From Allodiplogaster sudhausi (taxonomy: Eukaryota; Nematoda; Chromadorea; Rhabditida; Diplogasteridae): 64,000 nucleotides of DNA. Within the stretch, counting starts at the first letter, position 1. Every line of letters starts with the position of its first letter. The stretch lies in NCBI GenBank assembly GCA_945643635.1, contig CALZFC010000009.1, positions 1,596,001 through 1,660,000 of the forward strand, written 5' to 3'. Positions 51,134-62,248 of the stretch are shown here, in pieces. The translations under genes and the position numbers were made by a program. Under the pieces are notes generated by a model. That model worked only from the letters and a program-made list of their open reading frames with translations. It ran no database searches and was not told the origin of the DNA.

Positions 51134-52133
51134 AAGAGGGGAAGAGAATAGAGAAAGACTGGCATCTAGTCTCTCCTGTTTTGGAGATGAGCATCACTGA
51201 GTCTCCTCCATTCATGCTCTGCCGACAGCACGGGCACGTTGACAGACACGTCGAATGAGTCTCTCGGGAGTGCAGGAGAGACTACGCATGCATATGGCCA
51301 TCTCAGGAATAGAGAGAGGGAGAAGGGAGGGAGAGAGATGGAGAGGGAGAGAGAAAGTGAAAGCAAGCAGTAGAGAGCGAGAGACAGAGAAAGATGGGAG
51401 AAAAATATAGAGTGACAACAATGGAGAGAGAGAGAGAGAAAGAGAGAGTAAGGCATACTCACTCGATGCTCATCGGCTACTTCCATAGGAAAGGTCTTTT
51501 CCCACACGCCCTGCCAAACTCTCACGATGGCAGAAAGAAGAAGAAAGAAAACAGACGAGACCGCAATGCTATTCGCACGCGCGCATGCGCATGAAAAGGC
51601 TGCCGGCATTTCGAAAAGTGAAAGTTCCTCAACTGGATTATACAAAGTTGAAGAATGGATACTGGAGGTAAAAGTAGCTTGAATGATAGACTCTGCTAAG
51701 ACTCCCTTCATTGACATATGAGAACCATTTTCCTCGTCAACTCATCACTATTTCACATTAGGTTCATTTGAAGCACCCTGGGGACTGGAAATAGCGCATT
51801 ATTTCCTTCGTTTTGACTCGCGGGACAAGAAGTCTTTTCGCGTCAGAAAGTGTGCAAGTCTGGATCGAACGAACGAACCTTGACAATCTTGTCGACCTGT
51901 CGGATCTGCTCTTCGATGGTGCCAGCTGGCGGTGATGTCATGGCAATGTTTCCCTTGGAGCGAGCAGGGAGGGGGCGGGAGGCGGCTGCTCTGGATGCGG
52001 CAGCAGCAGCAGCTGCGGACGACTCGTCGCGGCCCCTCCCCTCCTTGCTCCCTCCTCCCCCTCCTCCTCCTCCTCCTAGTACTCTCTCCTGGCTACTGCT
52101 GCTACTACTGCCGCCACTGCCATCGCCCCACAT
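49217..52133 (-). CDS. Unrecognised helical protein with Gly/Ala-rich N-terminus
   Basis: Minus-strand gene with strong coding statistics but no family I can name. Exon 1 (51879-52133) reads MWGDGSGGSSSSSSQERV, a nine-Gly run, an Ala run, then GTIEEQIRQVDKIVK and a GTTCGT donor. A 48-nt exon (51463-51510) reads GVWEKTFPMEVADEHR, with possible phase-1 extension. A tentative exon near 51190-51285 reads DSFDVSVNVPVLSAEHEWRR. Next come VDRLKECDNSRKCLDMIGRR (about 50165-50231), MFEEVKRYRDFLGHEKARRD and YKTSNSDRPSVYNDNICGTL (49635-49782), and the last exon WVEKLQTLHNIVQPQ ... RNNSDRV with TGA (49217-49309) behind an excellent acceptor. Phases agree between the listed exons. The protein has about 230 residues, is mostly helical and has no membrane segment. 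Large introns contain CT/GA arrays. Exons could be missing. Confidence 0.65.
49934..50158. repeat. CT-rich array including a 54-bp tandem pair
   Basis: CT microsatellite within which a unit of about 54 bp, containing CTTCTCGGTCTCCCTCTTTC, is present twice head to tail at about 50014-50067 and 50068-50121. Confidence 0.9.
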
Positions 52134-54104
52134 TCTTTGTAGGTCGTGAGAGAAGCACGCGAGTATGCTGCGTCCTTCTGGAATGCACAAGGCAAGACAG
52201 ACAAAAAATAGGGCTGTTCTGGCACACACGCAAAGAGTTGGAGGAGACTTGCGGAGGACGGGAGGTGGAAGAGAGTTGTGGCAAGATGGAGAAGGGGTTC
52301 GTTGCACTCTTGCAAGAGAGGAGGAACAAGAGAGATGGGAGAAGAGAGAGATGATTGCTCGATTGTCTCGAACGAAGGGCTTGCACTGGCAGGCCAAGGA
52401 GAAAGAGAGAGGGGTCTCTTTCGGCCCGTCATGCCCAGCTCATCTCTGTGGCCTGCCAGGCTCCTGCCACAGAGGAGTTTCCATCCCGTCTCCGTCCTCC
52501 CTCCTCCTCCTGATTGTGATCTGCCTCTCCACAACTTTTCTTTAGCGTGTGGAAAGATACGAGTAAATTGATACGGCGCAACGGGATGGAGGACATGCTG
52601 CTGCTGCTGCCATGCGGCATCCAGACAGAAAGAGACTTCCACTCTCACAACGCAGGCCAACGAACACTGCAATCTCTCTCCAAGTCGAAACATTTGGAAG
52701 ATCAATACTTGAGATTCTGCTAGACATCTGGTTGTTTTACTTGAGTCAATTTTGTGCTAGGCCGCATCATCAACCCATGGCTAAGACTTTGGCATGCAAT
52801 GTGCGGCTGCGTACAATTTAGGTATTAGCTTACCAGCATTAATTCGGGAGTAGACAAGGATTGAAAATTAACACCTCAAATTGAGGAGCCGAAGAGGCAT
52901 CCTTTAAAAATGCTTTTTTTTGTTGCGAATATGCTTGGCAGAACTTTCGACAGTCTCGGGAGAAGAGTAGCTTTGATTTGCTTCCGCCAACTCATAGGCA
53001 GTATACGTGCACACTTGATCGGAGACAGAGAGAGAGACAGAGAGAGAGAGAGAGAAAAGAGAGAGAAAGAGAAAGACAACGGTGAGCACTCTGGAGTCAT
53101 GGCGGCGAGATTGACCGGACTGATTATAAAGCAGCGAGCGATTAGCTTCGCGGTGATCATAGAGTGGGGAAGAGCCAGGTTTGTTGGTTCATTCAATGAC
53201 GTCGGATGTGTCATGAGGTATCCGAACTTTTGCTACTCGTACTTTTGGACTTCCCATGACTTTCGAAGAACAAGGCAGGGGTAAAAATAGCACTCTTGCA
53301 AGGAGCAAATATTAAATGACTATGCAACAGGCGAGTCATTGTGTCAACAACAGCCTTGTGAGACACCACATGATCTCTGGAATTACGCACAACACGGATA
53401 TCTCCGCATGGCTACCTTCAGCAAATTTGAATTCGGCGATTTCGGTTGCATTTATTGGAGGAAGATATTACTTTTGTTGATCAGAAAAGTGAGAGAGAGA
53501 CTCAGAGAGAGTGAGAGAGCGAGCGCGAGAGATAGAGAGAGCGAGAGATATTGAAGTGAAAGAGATGCAGAAAGAACAGGTAGAATGTGTACAGAATTTA
53601 CATATGAGCAATGAATCATTCATGCGTGCATTGTTGACTGGGATTTTAGCCGGCTTGGTTTTTTGACTTTAGGATGACCACAACAGATCCGGTCTCTATT
53701 GTGAGAGCTAGAGCGGCTTTAAAAGTGGTGCTGGCTGGAGAAGAGGACACTCCATTCTCCTTTTGTATGAGTCATCGCTACCGTGTGTGCATTATTCTCA
53801 ATGCTCGTTGAACACTCTTCTTATGAGACGAGAGCATGTGGCAGTGAGATTTCTTTCATTGCTATTGGCCCAACAACTGCCGTTCTCGATTGGTATAAAG
53901 GAGAGAGGCCAAGTGGCCCATGAAACAACCAAATGCCAGCTATCGGCTCTCTCCTTCAGCAATAACAGAGGCCCTTTATTTCTTGTCATTCGCCATTTCA
54001 TTACGTCGTTAATACATGTTACAACGCGTCTGGTATTTAGATAATAAAAATCTGGCCTTCTTGAAAGCGCGGCATTCGATTTAGTTACATTTTCAGGAAG
54101 AAAG
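52134..54104. other. Intergenic 2 kb
   Basis: The left part (52134-52700) is moderately GC-rich and probably the 5' region of the unrecognised minus-strand gene. The rest is AT-rich with GA tracts at 53026-53060 and 53490-53550. A TATAAAG with an upstream ATTGG box at 53889-53900 may drive the TIL gene, which has an acceptor (CATTTTCAG) just before its ATG. No other gene is supported. Confidence 0.45.
53894..53900 (+). promoter_or_regulatory. Possible TATA box of the TIL gene
   Basis: TATAAAG about 205 nt upstream of the coding start, consistent with a short spliced leader exon. Confidence 0.4.
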
Positions 54105-54973
54105 ATGAACAAGGAATTCTGCCTCCTCCTCATGCTTGCTGCCATTGCGGGTTTGTATATAATGCAATTTTTATATTTATCTCAAGAGCAAGCACTTAGC
54201 ATTCTATACTTAGTTGTAGAGTTAACACTTCAAAATACTTGGTATTCTCACAAAAATAAAAATTTTCGAGATGAAAAAAAGGAGCCGATCTCAATAAGTA
54301 AAGAGAGAGAGAGAGAGAGAGAGAACAATAAGTAGAATCGAAAAGAAAATCTTATAGATGAAAAAAGCAAATAAAATTCATTGATGAGAAGAATATTGTA
54401 TGTATAAGTGAGTTGGTGTTCTTCCAGCTGCTGCGCCAAAGTCGAACTCGTCGAAGAAGTGTCCGAAGAACGAGCGTTTCATGGAGTGCGGCACAGCGTG
54501 CGAGCCGTCGTGCGCCAACCCGCAGCCCGAGATCTGCACCATGCAGTGCATCACGAATGTCTGCCAATGCAAGCCCGACTTCTACCGCCATGAGAATGGT
54601 CGCTGTGTTCCACGTGACGCGTGCACGCCTAGGACAAGCCGCTCCATTCAAGAAGGTTCGTCATTAAATTGGCACCGAAATTTGTTTTGACAGGCATCAT
54701 TTTGTGAGCACAGAAAAAAGTTATGTTATTCGTAAAATATACAAATCATGAATCATGAATTCAGCAGAGGGAACGACGACGGAGCCCAAGAAGTGCCAAG
54801 AGAACGCGACTCTGAAGGCGTGCGGGACAAAGTGCCCGAAGACGTGCTCGCAGCCCGAGACGCGTCCTTGCGTTCGCATGTGCAATGTCAACGTGTGCGA
54901 GTGCAACGACGGCTTCCTCCTTGACCAGAACACCGATCAATGCGTCAAGCCTAACCACTGCACACTAAACTGA
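54105..54973 (+). CDS. Secreted protein with two TIL protease-inhibitor domains
   Basis: Ascaris-type (trypsin inhibitor-like) serine protease inhibitor. Three exons, one module each. Exon 1 is the signal peptide MNKEFCLLLMLAAIA. Exon 2 (from about 54428) holds TIL domain 1, from KKCPKNERFMECGTACEPSC to GRCVPRDAC. Exon 3 (from about 54765) holds TIL domain 2, from KKCQENATLKACGTKCPKTC to QCVKPNHCTLN, with the stop at 54971-54973. Each domain has all ten cysteines. Between Cys5 and Cys6 the reactive loops read CTMQC and CVRMC. By the family rule this puts Met at P1 in domain 1 (chymotrypsin, elastase or cathepsin-G-like targets) and Arg in domain 2 (trypsin-like). An exon-per-domain layout with similar flanks suggests duplication of one exon. 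Whether it acts on self or foreign proteases cannot be read from sequence. Confidence 0.9.
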
Positions 54974-56012
54974 TTGTGAGTCATCATTTAGCCCACCATC
55001 AAACTAAAAACAACTGTGTTCAACTTGTGCAATGTCTGCTCTGATGAATTGTTAGCAAAGAATTCTTTCTGCCTCTTCTTACCATTTTCTCTAATCAGCT
55101 GTAAGTAAGCCCATTTTCCTCTACCTGCCACAGATTGAACTGAAAATAAAGAATATAATAGAAAATGAAACAATGCACCCTTCGAGAAGCACACACTGGA
55201 TCTCAGCTACAAAGTCGAATCTTAAAGCGATCTCGTATAATTGCAAAATTTGAGTTTGTCGAAATAATTTAGAGTAACAAATGAATACGATGTACAGACA
55301 ATTTCTGGGAGATATTTTTTTTGTTTTCAGTCTTACAATTAGCTCAATTCTCAGTACTCGTAATGAGAGCGATTGCATTTGTGCTTTGTGCTTCAAAGTA
55401 CACATCTGAAGCATACACTCGAACCTCTCGCATTGCATATCATTGTATATACGTAGTGGTGCCATCCTCTTCCTTTCCATAGCTGCTCCATCATGACTCT
55501 TCTAATGGAGTGAGCCAATGAGAATCTACAAGTCACATCTCCTTCAATCTCCGATGCCAGAATGACTGCATATCTCAGTTTTTTTCTCTATTTCTCTTTT
55601 TCCTGCCTCACCCTTCCCTATAGTTAGCTTTCTGTTCTGTTTTCCCGTGTATCCCCTTTCACACATGGCGCGGGAGAGGAATGGCCGGGAAGGGAACTCC
55701 CCTCCCATTCACTCTCTGCTGTTTACCTCCCGGTTGTGCATGCATGTAGTTTCTAGTTGAGAGTGAATGACATCTTCTCGCATTGCTGCCCTGTTCCGAG
55801 TATTTAAACCTCGTTGTTCGAAGGAGTCAGGGTTGGCCAACCTTCCGAGAGTGTCTCGAATACTCTTCAACCAGAAGACTTCTCTTCGAGGTGCTACTAT
55901 TCAGCTCTTTTTTCTATCTTGTTTCGTAAATTCACCCGGATAAGTTAACTGTACCCACTTCTGCTGAATTCTATGAGCGAAAGTTGCGATAGGGGTTTTG
56001 CACAGTTCAGTA
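54974..56012. other. Intergenic 1 kb, TIL 3' flank and pirin promoter
   Basis: AT-rich, non-coding. TATTTAAA at about 55801 could be the TATA element of the pirin gene, some 210 nt before its ATG. Confidence 0.45.
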
Positions 56013-56807
56013 ATGAGAACTTGGTTCAGGCACACGACGTCTCTGCTGTCTCGCATTCAGCGTGCTTCGCTTCTACTCGTGCGAAGCATGGGAATCGAAG
56101 TGAGGAAGGCATCTGAGAGAGGATCGGCCGATCATGGATGGCTCAGCTCACGGCACACCTTCTCATTTGGCGACTACTACGACACGAAGCAGATGGGCTT
56201 CTCCGATCTCCGAGTCATCAACGACGACCGTGTGCAGCCCACGAAGGGCTTTGGTCGCCATCCACATCGCGACATGGAGATCTTCTCGTATGTCCTCGAG
56301 GGCTCCCTCGAGCACAAGGACACCATGGGCAACGGGTCGGTGATCCGGCCAGGAGACGTGCAAGTCATGAGTGCCGGCAGTGGCGTGCAGCACAGCGAGT
56401 TCAATCCATCGGAAAGTGAGCCCGTCCACTTTCTCCAAATCTGGATTGTTCCTGCGGAGCGCGGACTCACTCCGAGTTACCAGCAGAAGAAGTTCGACGA
56501 GAGCGACAAGAGAGGTCGGCTACAGCTCATCATCTCTCCAGATGGCAGCGAAGGCTCCCTCCGCGTCCACCAGGATGCCCGCGTTTATGCCGGCCTCTTT
56601 GATGGCAAGGAAGAAGCTAAGCTAGCTGTCGGAGGGAATCGGCATGTATATGTACATGTCGCAGTGGGAACAGTCCGCGTGAATGGAGTGGAACTCGCAG
56701 AGGGCGACGGAGCACGGATTCGCACTCCTGAAGCCATTACCATCGACCAGGGTAGACGGGCCGAAGTTCTGCTATTCGACTTGCGTCCAATCGACTCTCA
56801 TAACTGA
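56013..56807 (+). CDS. Pirin family protein, bacterial YhhW type, intronless
   Basis: Bicupin protein; the bacterial YhhW homologue has quercetin 2,3-dioxygenase activity. A single uninterrupted exon of 264 residues starts MRTWFRHTTSLLSRIQRASL, an Arg/Ser/Leu-rich, acid-free stretch resembling a mitochondrial presequence. The bacterial-type start follows at MGIEVRKASERGSADHGWL. Metal-site residues are present: HPHRDMEIFSYVLEG (two His) and GSGVQHSEFNP (His and Glu). Further YhhW-like blocks are SFGDYYDTKQMGFSDLRVIN, EHKDTMGNGSVIRPGDVQVM, FLQIWIVPAERGLTPSYQQK, GSLRVHQDARVYAGLF and the C-terminal EVLLFDLRP. The match is much closer to the bacterial YhhW group than to human pirin. An internal Met at about residue 28 is an alternative start that would remove the presequence. 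Codon use is GC-rich like its neighbours, arguing against a contaminant. Function in the animal is unknown. Confidence 0.92.
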   Translation: MRTWFRHTTSLLSRIQRASLLLVRSMGIEVRKASERGSADHGWLSSRHTFSFGDYYDTKQMGFSDLRVINDDRVQPTKGFGRHPHRDMEIFSYVLEGSLEHKDTMGNGSVIRPGDVQVMSAGSGVQHSEFNPSESEPVHFLQIWIVPAERGLTPSYQQKKFDESDKRGRLQLIISPDGSEGSLRVHQDARVYAGLFDGKEEAKLAVGGNRHVYVHVAVGTVRVNGVELAEGDGARIRTPEAITIDQGRRAEVLLFDLRPIDSHN

Positions 56808-57522
56808 TTTTAAACCTTGTAGTATGCATAATTGTTCCATTCTATATGTGAGGATCCTACAGCTAGCTCTGAACCTCCGTTGCTCTGGTACAGATAGCCG
56901 TTTCCCACAGCATATAATTCATAACATTGTACTTCTGAATCATACCTCTTGCTTTCCACCCTCACGGGCTACTAATTGTAAGAATAGTCACCTGGATACA
57001 ACAATGTAAGGCAACCAGCTGGATCGACAAAGTAGTCATGGTTACTCTAGTGCCCTCCATTGTTATTCCTTGCAATACATTTCAAAGATTGACTTGAGCA
57101 CATTAAAATAAAATCAGTTCTACTACGCAGCCTGACGTCAGAGCCACTAAATGGGATTTGGAGGAGCTGTCGAAGTGTAATTTTTTTTAAGCCGTTAATA
57201 GACATATACGAGTAAAAAATATAAATAAAATCTCTACAATAATATCGCGTTGTTGTGTGTGGATGAATGGAGGTGAATTGGTGAATACTCTCAATTTCCA
57301 CTTTTAAATCTCGTGGGAGAACAGAAATGATGTGCATGCATATCGCACGCAACGCGTGTGAGAATGGCTCCGTCGCGTGTCCTTTCAACATTCCACGAGA
57401 GCAGGGCCCGCGTTGCTCGTGCTTCTCTCCTTTTCCCTGTTACGTGCCGTGTTTATTGCTATTTAATGTTCGCTTCTGTTCTATTCATTAAAAGCCTGTT
57501 CATTTAGACAACAGTAGCAACG
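56808..57522. other. Intergenic between pirin and ALYREF
   Basis: Non-coding, AT-rich. AATAAA-like signals lie near 57105. No gene seen. Confidence 0.5.
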
Positions 57523-59380
57523 ATGGCGAACATTGGTCTCTCGCTCGACGAAATCATCGCGAAGAACAAGGTTCGTTCTGCTCTTTTATCTTGCGGATTA
57601 TGGGATGGTGCTACGCCTAACGTAATAATGTGTATTTAATGTTCTTAATTCCGCAACTTATTTCTCTATTGCAAATGAATTTCTCTATTGCAAATGATAA
57701 TGGTGGATTGTGCATTTGCAGGCACAGAAGAAGGGGCGCGGCCAAGACAGCACCTTCAAGAGTGACAACCTTCGTCGCGGCGGCGGCGGCGGCGGAGGAC
57801 GACGGAGCGGCGGCCGAGCGAGCGGCGGCGGTGGCACCTTCACCAAGGTCATTTTGATTCTAGATCACTAACAGTAACTTTGTACCTTTAGCGCCACTGA
57901 TATTTCGTTTGTTTGTTGATTGAACCGTACATTTCATCATGTGGTAGAAGTACCATGTGTTTGTGCCCATCTCTTGATTACTCTTGATTAACTCGACTGC
58001 ATTTCTTTCGTGATGAGTCGAACTTCTAACCAGTGATGAAATATGCGGTTCAATATAGACGTGCGAACTTTTTGTGCCCATCTATTGATTGTAAACTACT
58101 TCTTAAAGTAGAGTGATGAGCATGATTCATCTGTTTCTATGATTTCAGCGTGCGCCGGAAGGCCGCTGGCGCCACGACAAGTACGCGGAAGAGGCGGCAG
58201 CCGCACGGGGCGCCGTACTCTCCGCCTCCAAGCCCGTCCGCGTCAACCTGAGCAACCTGGCGCCCACCGTCTGCACTGCCGACCTGGAGGTCTCCCTGTG
58301 CGCAGCCGGAGGGGGCATAAAGAGCCCCCGACGGAGATTCCTTGATGCTACGGCGAAGAAAGCGAGAGCGCGAGCCATTACGGGCGGAGTCTAGTCCATC
58401 TCCGTGTGTCTCTGCCTCACACGTCTCCAAGTGTTCCTTGGCCCCCCGGCACCGGCTTCAGCCGTCGCCGCACTGCTGAGAGAGCGGCACAGACAGACAA
58501 TGAGACAGACGCGAGCGCTTCTCCCTGACATGCTCCTCTCTTCCTTTCACTTTGTATAGAGTGGAGTAGTGTGTTGGGAAGAGGGCAAGAAGAGTGTTGT
58601 CGGTTGTTCTTTGGTGGGGAAGTGGAATGGCCGCCTGTTCAGGAGCTCTTCGATGGCTACAACATGGAGTCGGCCGCTGTGCACTACGACGAGGCTGGCG
58701 AATCCCTCGGCACTGGCGACGTCTACCTGAAGAGAAGGGACGCGCAACGACTCCTCGCTGACTTCAAGGGAGTCGCTGTTGATGGTGCGTTCTTGTTTTT
58801 CACCGTCCTTTGTTGACATTTATCTTGTTAAGTGCACATTGGTAAAAACGTGATAAAGGCGTGTAATAAACACAAGAGTGAGGATGCCAGATAGATCGGA
58901 TGAATAATTATTCGGAGCAATCATTTAATTTTCAGGATTCAAGCTTGGAATGATGCTCATGGACGGTGCGCAAGGCGTGGGGATTGGAGGAGGTGGCGGC
59001 GGCAGCATTGCTTCCCGAGTGCAGTTCCGCTCACCAAGGATGGTCCCTGGCGGAGGAGTAAGGAAGCGGTCAGTGAGAAGGTTTCGTTTCATTTTTCAAG
59101 CACCATTGAGTTTCATTGGAATATATATATGGATATATTGGTAGTATTGGAATATATTTGGATCTAGATATTAATACACAATATATATGTTTACACAATA
59201 TGTATATATGTTTATTGCAGTTCGAGCGGCGGGCCAAACATGGGCGCACCTCGCAGAGGCGGTGGAGGAGCCGCGGGAGGACGCGGCGGAGCTCGCCGTG
59301 GTGGAAAGGGAGAGAAGAAGCCGAAGAAGACCGAAGAGGAACTCGACAAGGAACTCGATGCGTACATGAAGAAGAACTGA
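57523..59380 (+). CDS. ALYREF: ALY/REF mRNA export adaptor (THO complex subunit 4)
   Basis: Nuclear RNA-binding adaptor that links spliced mRNPs to the NXF1 export receptor through UAP56 and TREX. Exon 1 (57523-57570) encodes the UAP56-binding motif MANIGLSLDEIIAKNK. Exon 2 is Arg/Gly-rich (RRGGGGGGGRRSGG). Exons 3 to 5 encode one RRM, VRVNLSNLAPTVCTADLEEL, then NMESAAVHYDEAGESLGTGD and RRDAQRLLADFKGVAVDG. Exon 6 is a second RGG region (GAPRRGGGGAAGGRGGARRG) followed by the C-terminal UAP56-binding copy EELDKELDAYMKKN and a stop at 59378-59380. All expected modules are present in order. Intron 3 (about 58298-58642) is GC-rich and carries sequence that is open in places but not conserved. Confidence 0.95.
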
Positions 59381-59982
59381 GCCCCGCTTCATCACAGTGT
59401 TCCCCTCCCTTCTCAGTTCACTCCACTCGATTCTCATATTGTGTGTATTCCTTCATGTGATCTGTTCTGCGTCGATGAGCAGCGAGTCCATTTTCTTTTC
59501 TGTTTAACTTATTTAATAAGTTTTAAACTAACCGTGATTTGGCGTTTCAGATATATATTTATTTCGAAGAACTGTGAAGGCTGTTGCTATCTTCTGTATC
59601 TGATTTTCATTGTACTTTCCGTTATGAGCAGCCGTGTCATTGTATCATGCATTATTTGCCCCGAGTAAAGGAGCATCAATTTGATGAGCGCAGACTTAAA
59701 GATAAGCGAGTCGATACTAAGAAGAATTGTGTTTGTGAAGGGTGGGGAAGGGCAGCGGCTTATCTTAGGGGTCGGCATCGCCGGAAACCGGTGGGGTCAA
59801 GAGGAACGGCGTACACGGTTAGCTTGAGAGGTAGCGTTTGGCTATCTATCTGCCGAGAACGGGAAGACCGCAATGATGGCTTGGTATGATTTGCCGGAGC
59901 TGGACAGCCCTATGGATCGATCAAAGGTCATCTCTCTACCGTTTTATGAGCTGGCCTGTCACTGCGCACCCTCATGCTCATC

Positions 59983-60021
<39 letters not shown>

Positions 60022-60300
60022 GCCCTGTCTCCCTCTTCCCTTCGCTCTGACTCTAAATCTCTCGAGATTCTAATTACTACCGTCTCGTACTACTTGCCGC
60101 GGAGTTCGCTTGGGCATACATGGGATCAGATCTCAGCACATAAGAAGAAGTACGAGCTCCACTAGATTTGATGCATGTAATTTACCTACAATCACTCCCA
60201 TTATTCACTTCCGTCTCTATTAATAATTTCTCTCTCCTTCTCTATCCCTCAGTGTTTATCTCTAGATCTCTCTCCCTTCACTTTCTTCATTCTCTCGCTC

Positions 60301-60344
<44 letters not shown>

Positions 60345-61134
60345 CACGCACTCTATATCTCCCTCTCTCTCCTCTCTATTTCTTTCACTGCTTTCTCTTA
60401 TCCTTGGGCATATTCTGGATGCATGGTCCAAGTGTGAAGAGTGTCTAGATTTCTCATCTCACTCGTTTTTTTGCCTTTTCTTCTTCATTCCTCCTCCTCC
60501 TCCCGCGACACTTGCAATCTGTCGCCTGCTCCTCCCCTCATCCATTGCAACTTCTTCTTCCACTTCTCGTTTTCAGCTGCGCGAGCTTCTCAAGTTTCGC
60601 GCGCGATCCTTGTGCTAAGTGTCGATCGTCAATGGCAAGAAACACATCAACTGTTTTCATCCTTCTCTTTCTCTTTCTCTCTCTCTCCCTCTCTCTATCT
60701 CTCTCTCTCTCTATCTATCTCTATCTCTCTCCCTCTCTCTCTCACTCGTTCTTTCCACAAGCACTTCTTATTCATGCAATTGCTGTCATTTGACGTGGTT
60801 CAAATCAGAACATCATCTTCTTCGTTCCAATTGTACACCATTAATCCTATGCAATGACTCTACTCTACGATTCGTGATAAAGGAGTGGAATGCACTTTCG
60901 CTCTCCTGTGTTTGGTTCCGCTGTTCAGCTGATAAGAAGAGATCGATGTGTATATCTTAAGGTCGAGAGAGGAAGAGAGAAAGGACGCAAAGGAGGAGGG
61001 AGGGATGAGTATCCTTGCTAACCTTTTGTCCTAGTCCTACCCTTCAACCCCCTCATTGGTTCTTGCATGCATTTCTTTCTCGCTCTCTCGTTATCTCTCT
61101 CGTTCTCTCTCTCTCTCTCTCTCTCTTTTTCTCG

Positions 61135-61172
<38 letters not shown>

Positions 61173-61547
61173 CTCTCTCATGCTGATCACTCCGGGGCAC
61201 TCTCGTTTGCGTGGTTCCATTCCTCTGGCAGCTCCCGGTTTTCTCGATTGACCTGGCATTCGTTTTCGCTCTTTCTTCTACATAGTTTGTTTTCTCCCCT
61301 ATGACTCTCATCAAGTTTTCCATTGTTCAATGAAGAAGATGCTGTCACGGATATGATTCCATCTTCAATTGTTTTTTTGACAGATGAAACAATGAAAAAA
61401 GAACGGAGTGAATATGAATCTGAGAGCTCGTCATAGTCGTCAACCGTGATTGATGTCCTTCTGGCAGTCGTTAAAATTGGAGGAGGGCTTCTCAGGAGGG
61501 CAGTAGACTAGATAGAGAGTGAGAGAGAAGCTGGTGAAATGGCCCAG

Positions 61548-61680
61548 CCTCTCTCTCTCTGTCTCTCTCTCTGTCTCTCTCTCTCTCCCTCGCGCTCTCT
61601 CTCCCTCTCTCTCTCTCGGTCTCTCTCTGTCTGTCTCTCCCTCTCTTTCTCTCTCTCTCTCTCTCTCTCGCTCTCTCTTC
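61548..61680 (+). repeat. CT/CTGT microsatellite
   Basis: About 130 nt of CT, CTGT and CTCG units, the longest array in the right-hand gene-poor region. Confidence 0.95.
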
Positions 61681-62025
61681 TCGTGGACTCCTCTCTGCTA
61701 GAAGCTCATATCCTTCCCATTCGAATCAGCGCTCTCAATTAGTAGCACTAAATTTATAATATTCGCATGACATTTAATAAGATCTATATAATGACTAAGA
61801 GAAGGTGCTAATTTGTAAAGGATAGTGCACTTTTTTACCGTGCCTAATTACCTTGTCGCGATCGTTCCGAGCTCTTGTTTTGAGACCACGCCCAATGGAA
61901 CCAATGAAAAGCCACTTTCGCGCGTTCACGACATCGCAAAGGATCATTGCTTCGCTTCTCACGATTTATTATCCACCATTAACTTACCAGAGAAGATAAT
62001 GAATGTACGAGTATGCGAGAGGTTG

Positions 62026-62059
<34 letters not shown>

Positions 62060-62208
62060 GGAGAGGAAGATGGTGGGAATTTGAATGTCACCTTCAAGGT
62101 GGCTCAAGGTCTCTCGCCATGCTTCTAGCTGCTGCTGCTAGCTAATCAGGTTGCAGTCTCCCGTGCAGAACATTTATTTGCACTCATTTGTTCGCTGCAT
62201 ACCATTAG

Positions 62209-62248
62209 ATGAACGGATTCATTCTGCTGCTATTCTGCTTTCTTCTGT
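62209..62248 (+). other. Possible first exon of a secreted protein
   Basis: ATG opens MNGFILLLFCFLL, a textbook signal-peptide core, followed directly by a GTAAGC donor. The nearest strong acceptor (ATAACAG at about 62321) gives an in-frame stop at the junction, so no second exon is identified. Low confidence. Confidence 0.2.

Noticed and set aside
51528..51683. 52-codon + strand ORF (MAERRRKKTDETAML...)
   Set aside because: Short, unsupported by splicing or homology, and it lies inside an intron of the opposite-strand gene.
53099..53284. 61-codon + strand ORF starting MAARLTGLIIKQ
   Set aside because: No coding bias, splice partner or recognisable motif.
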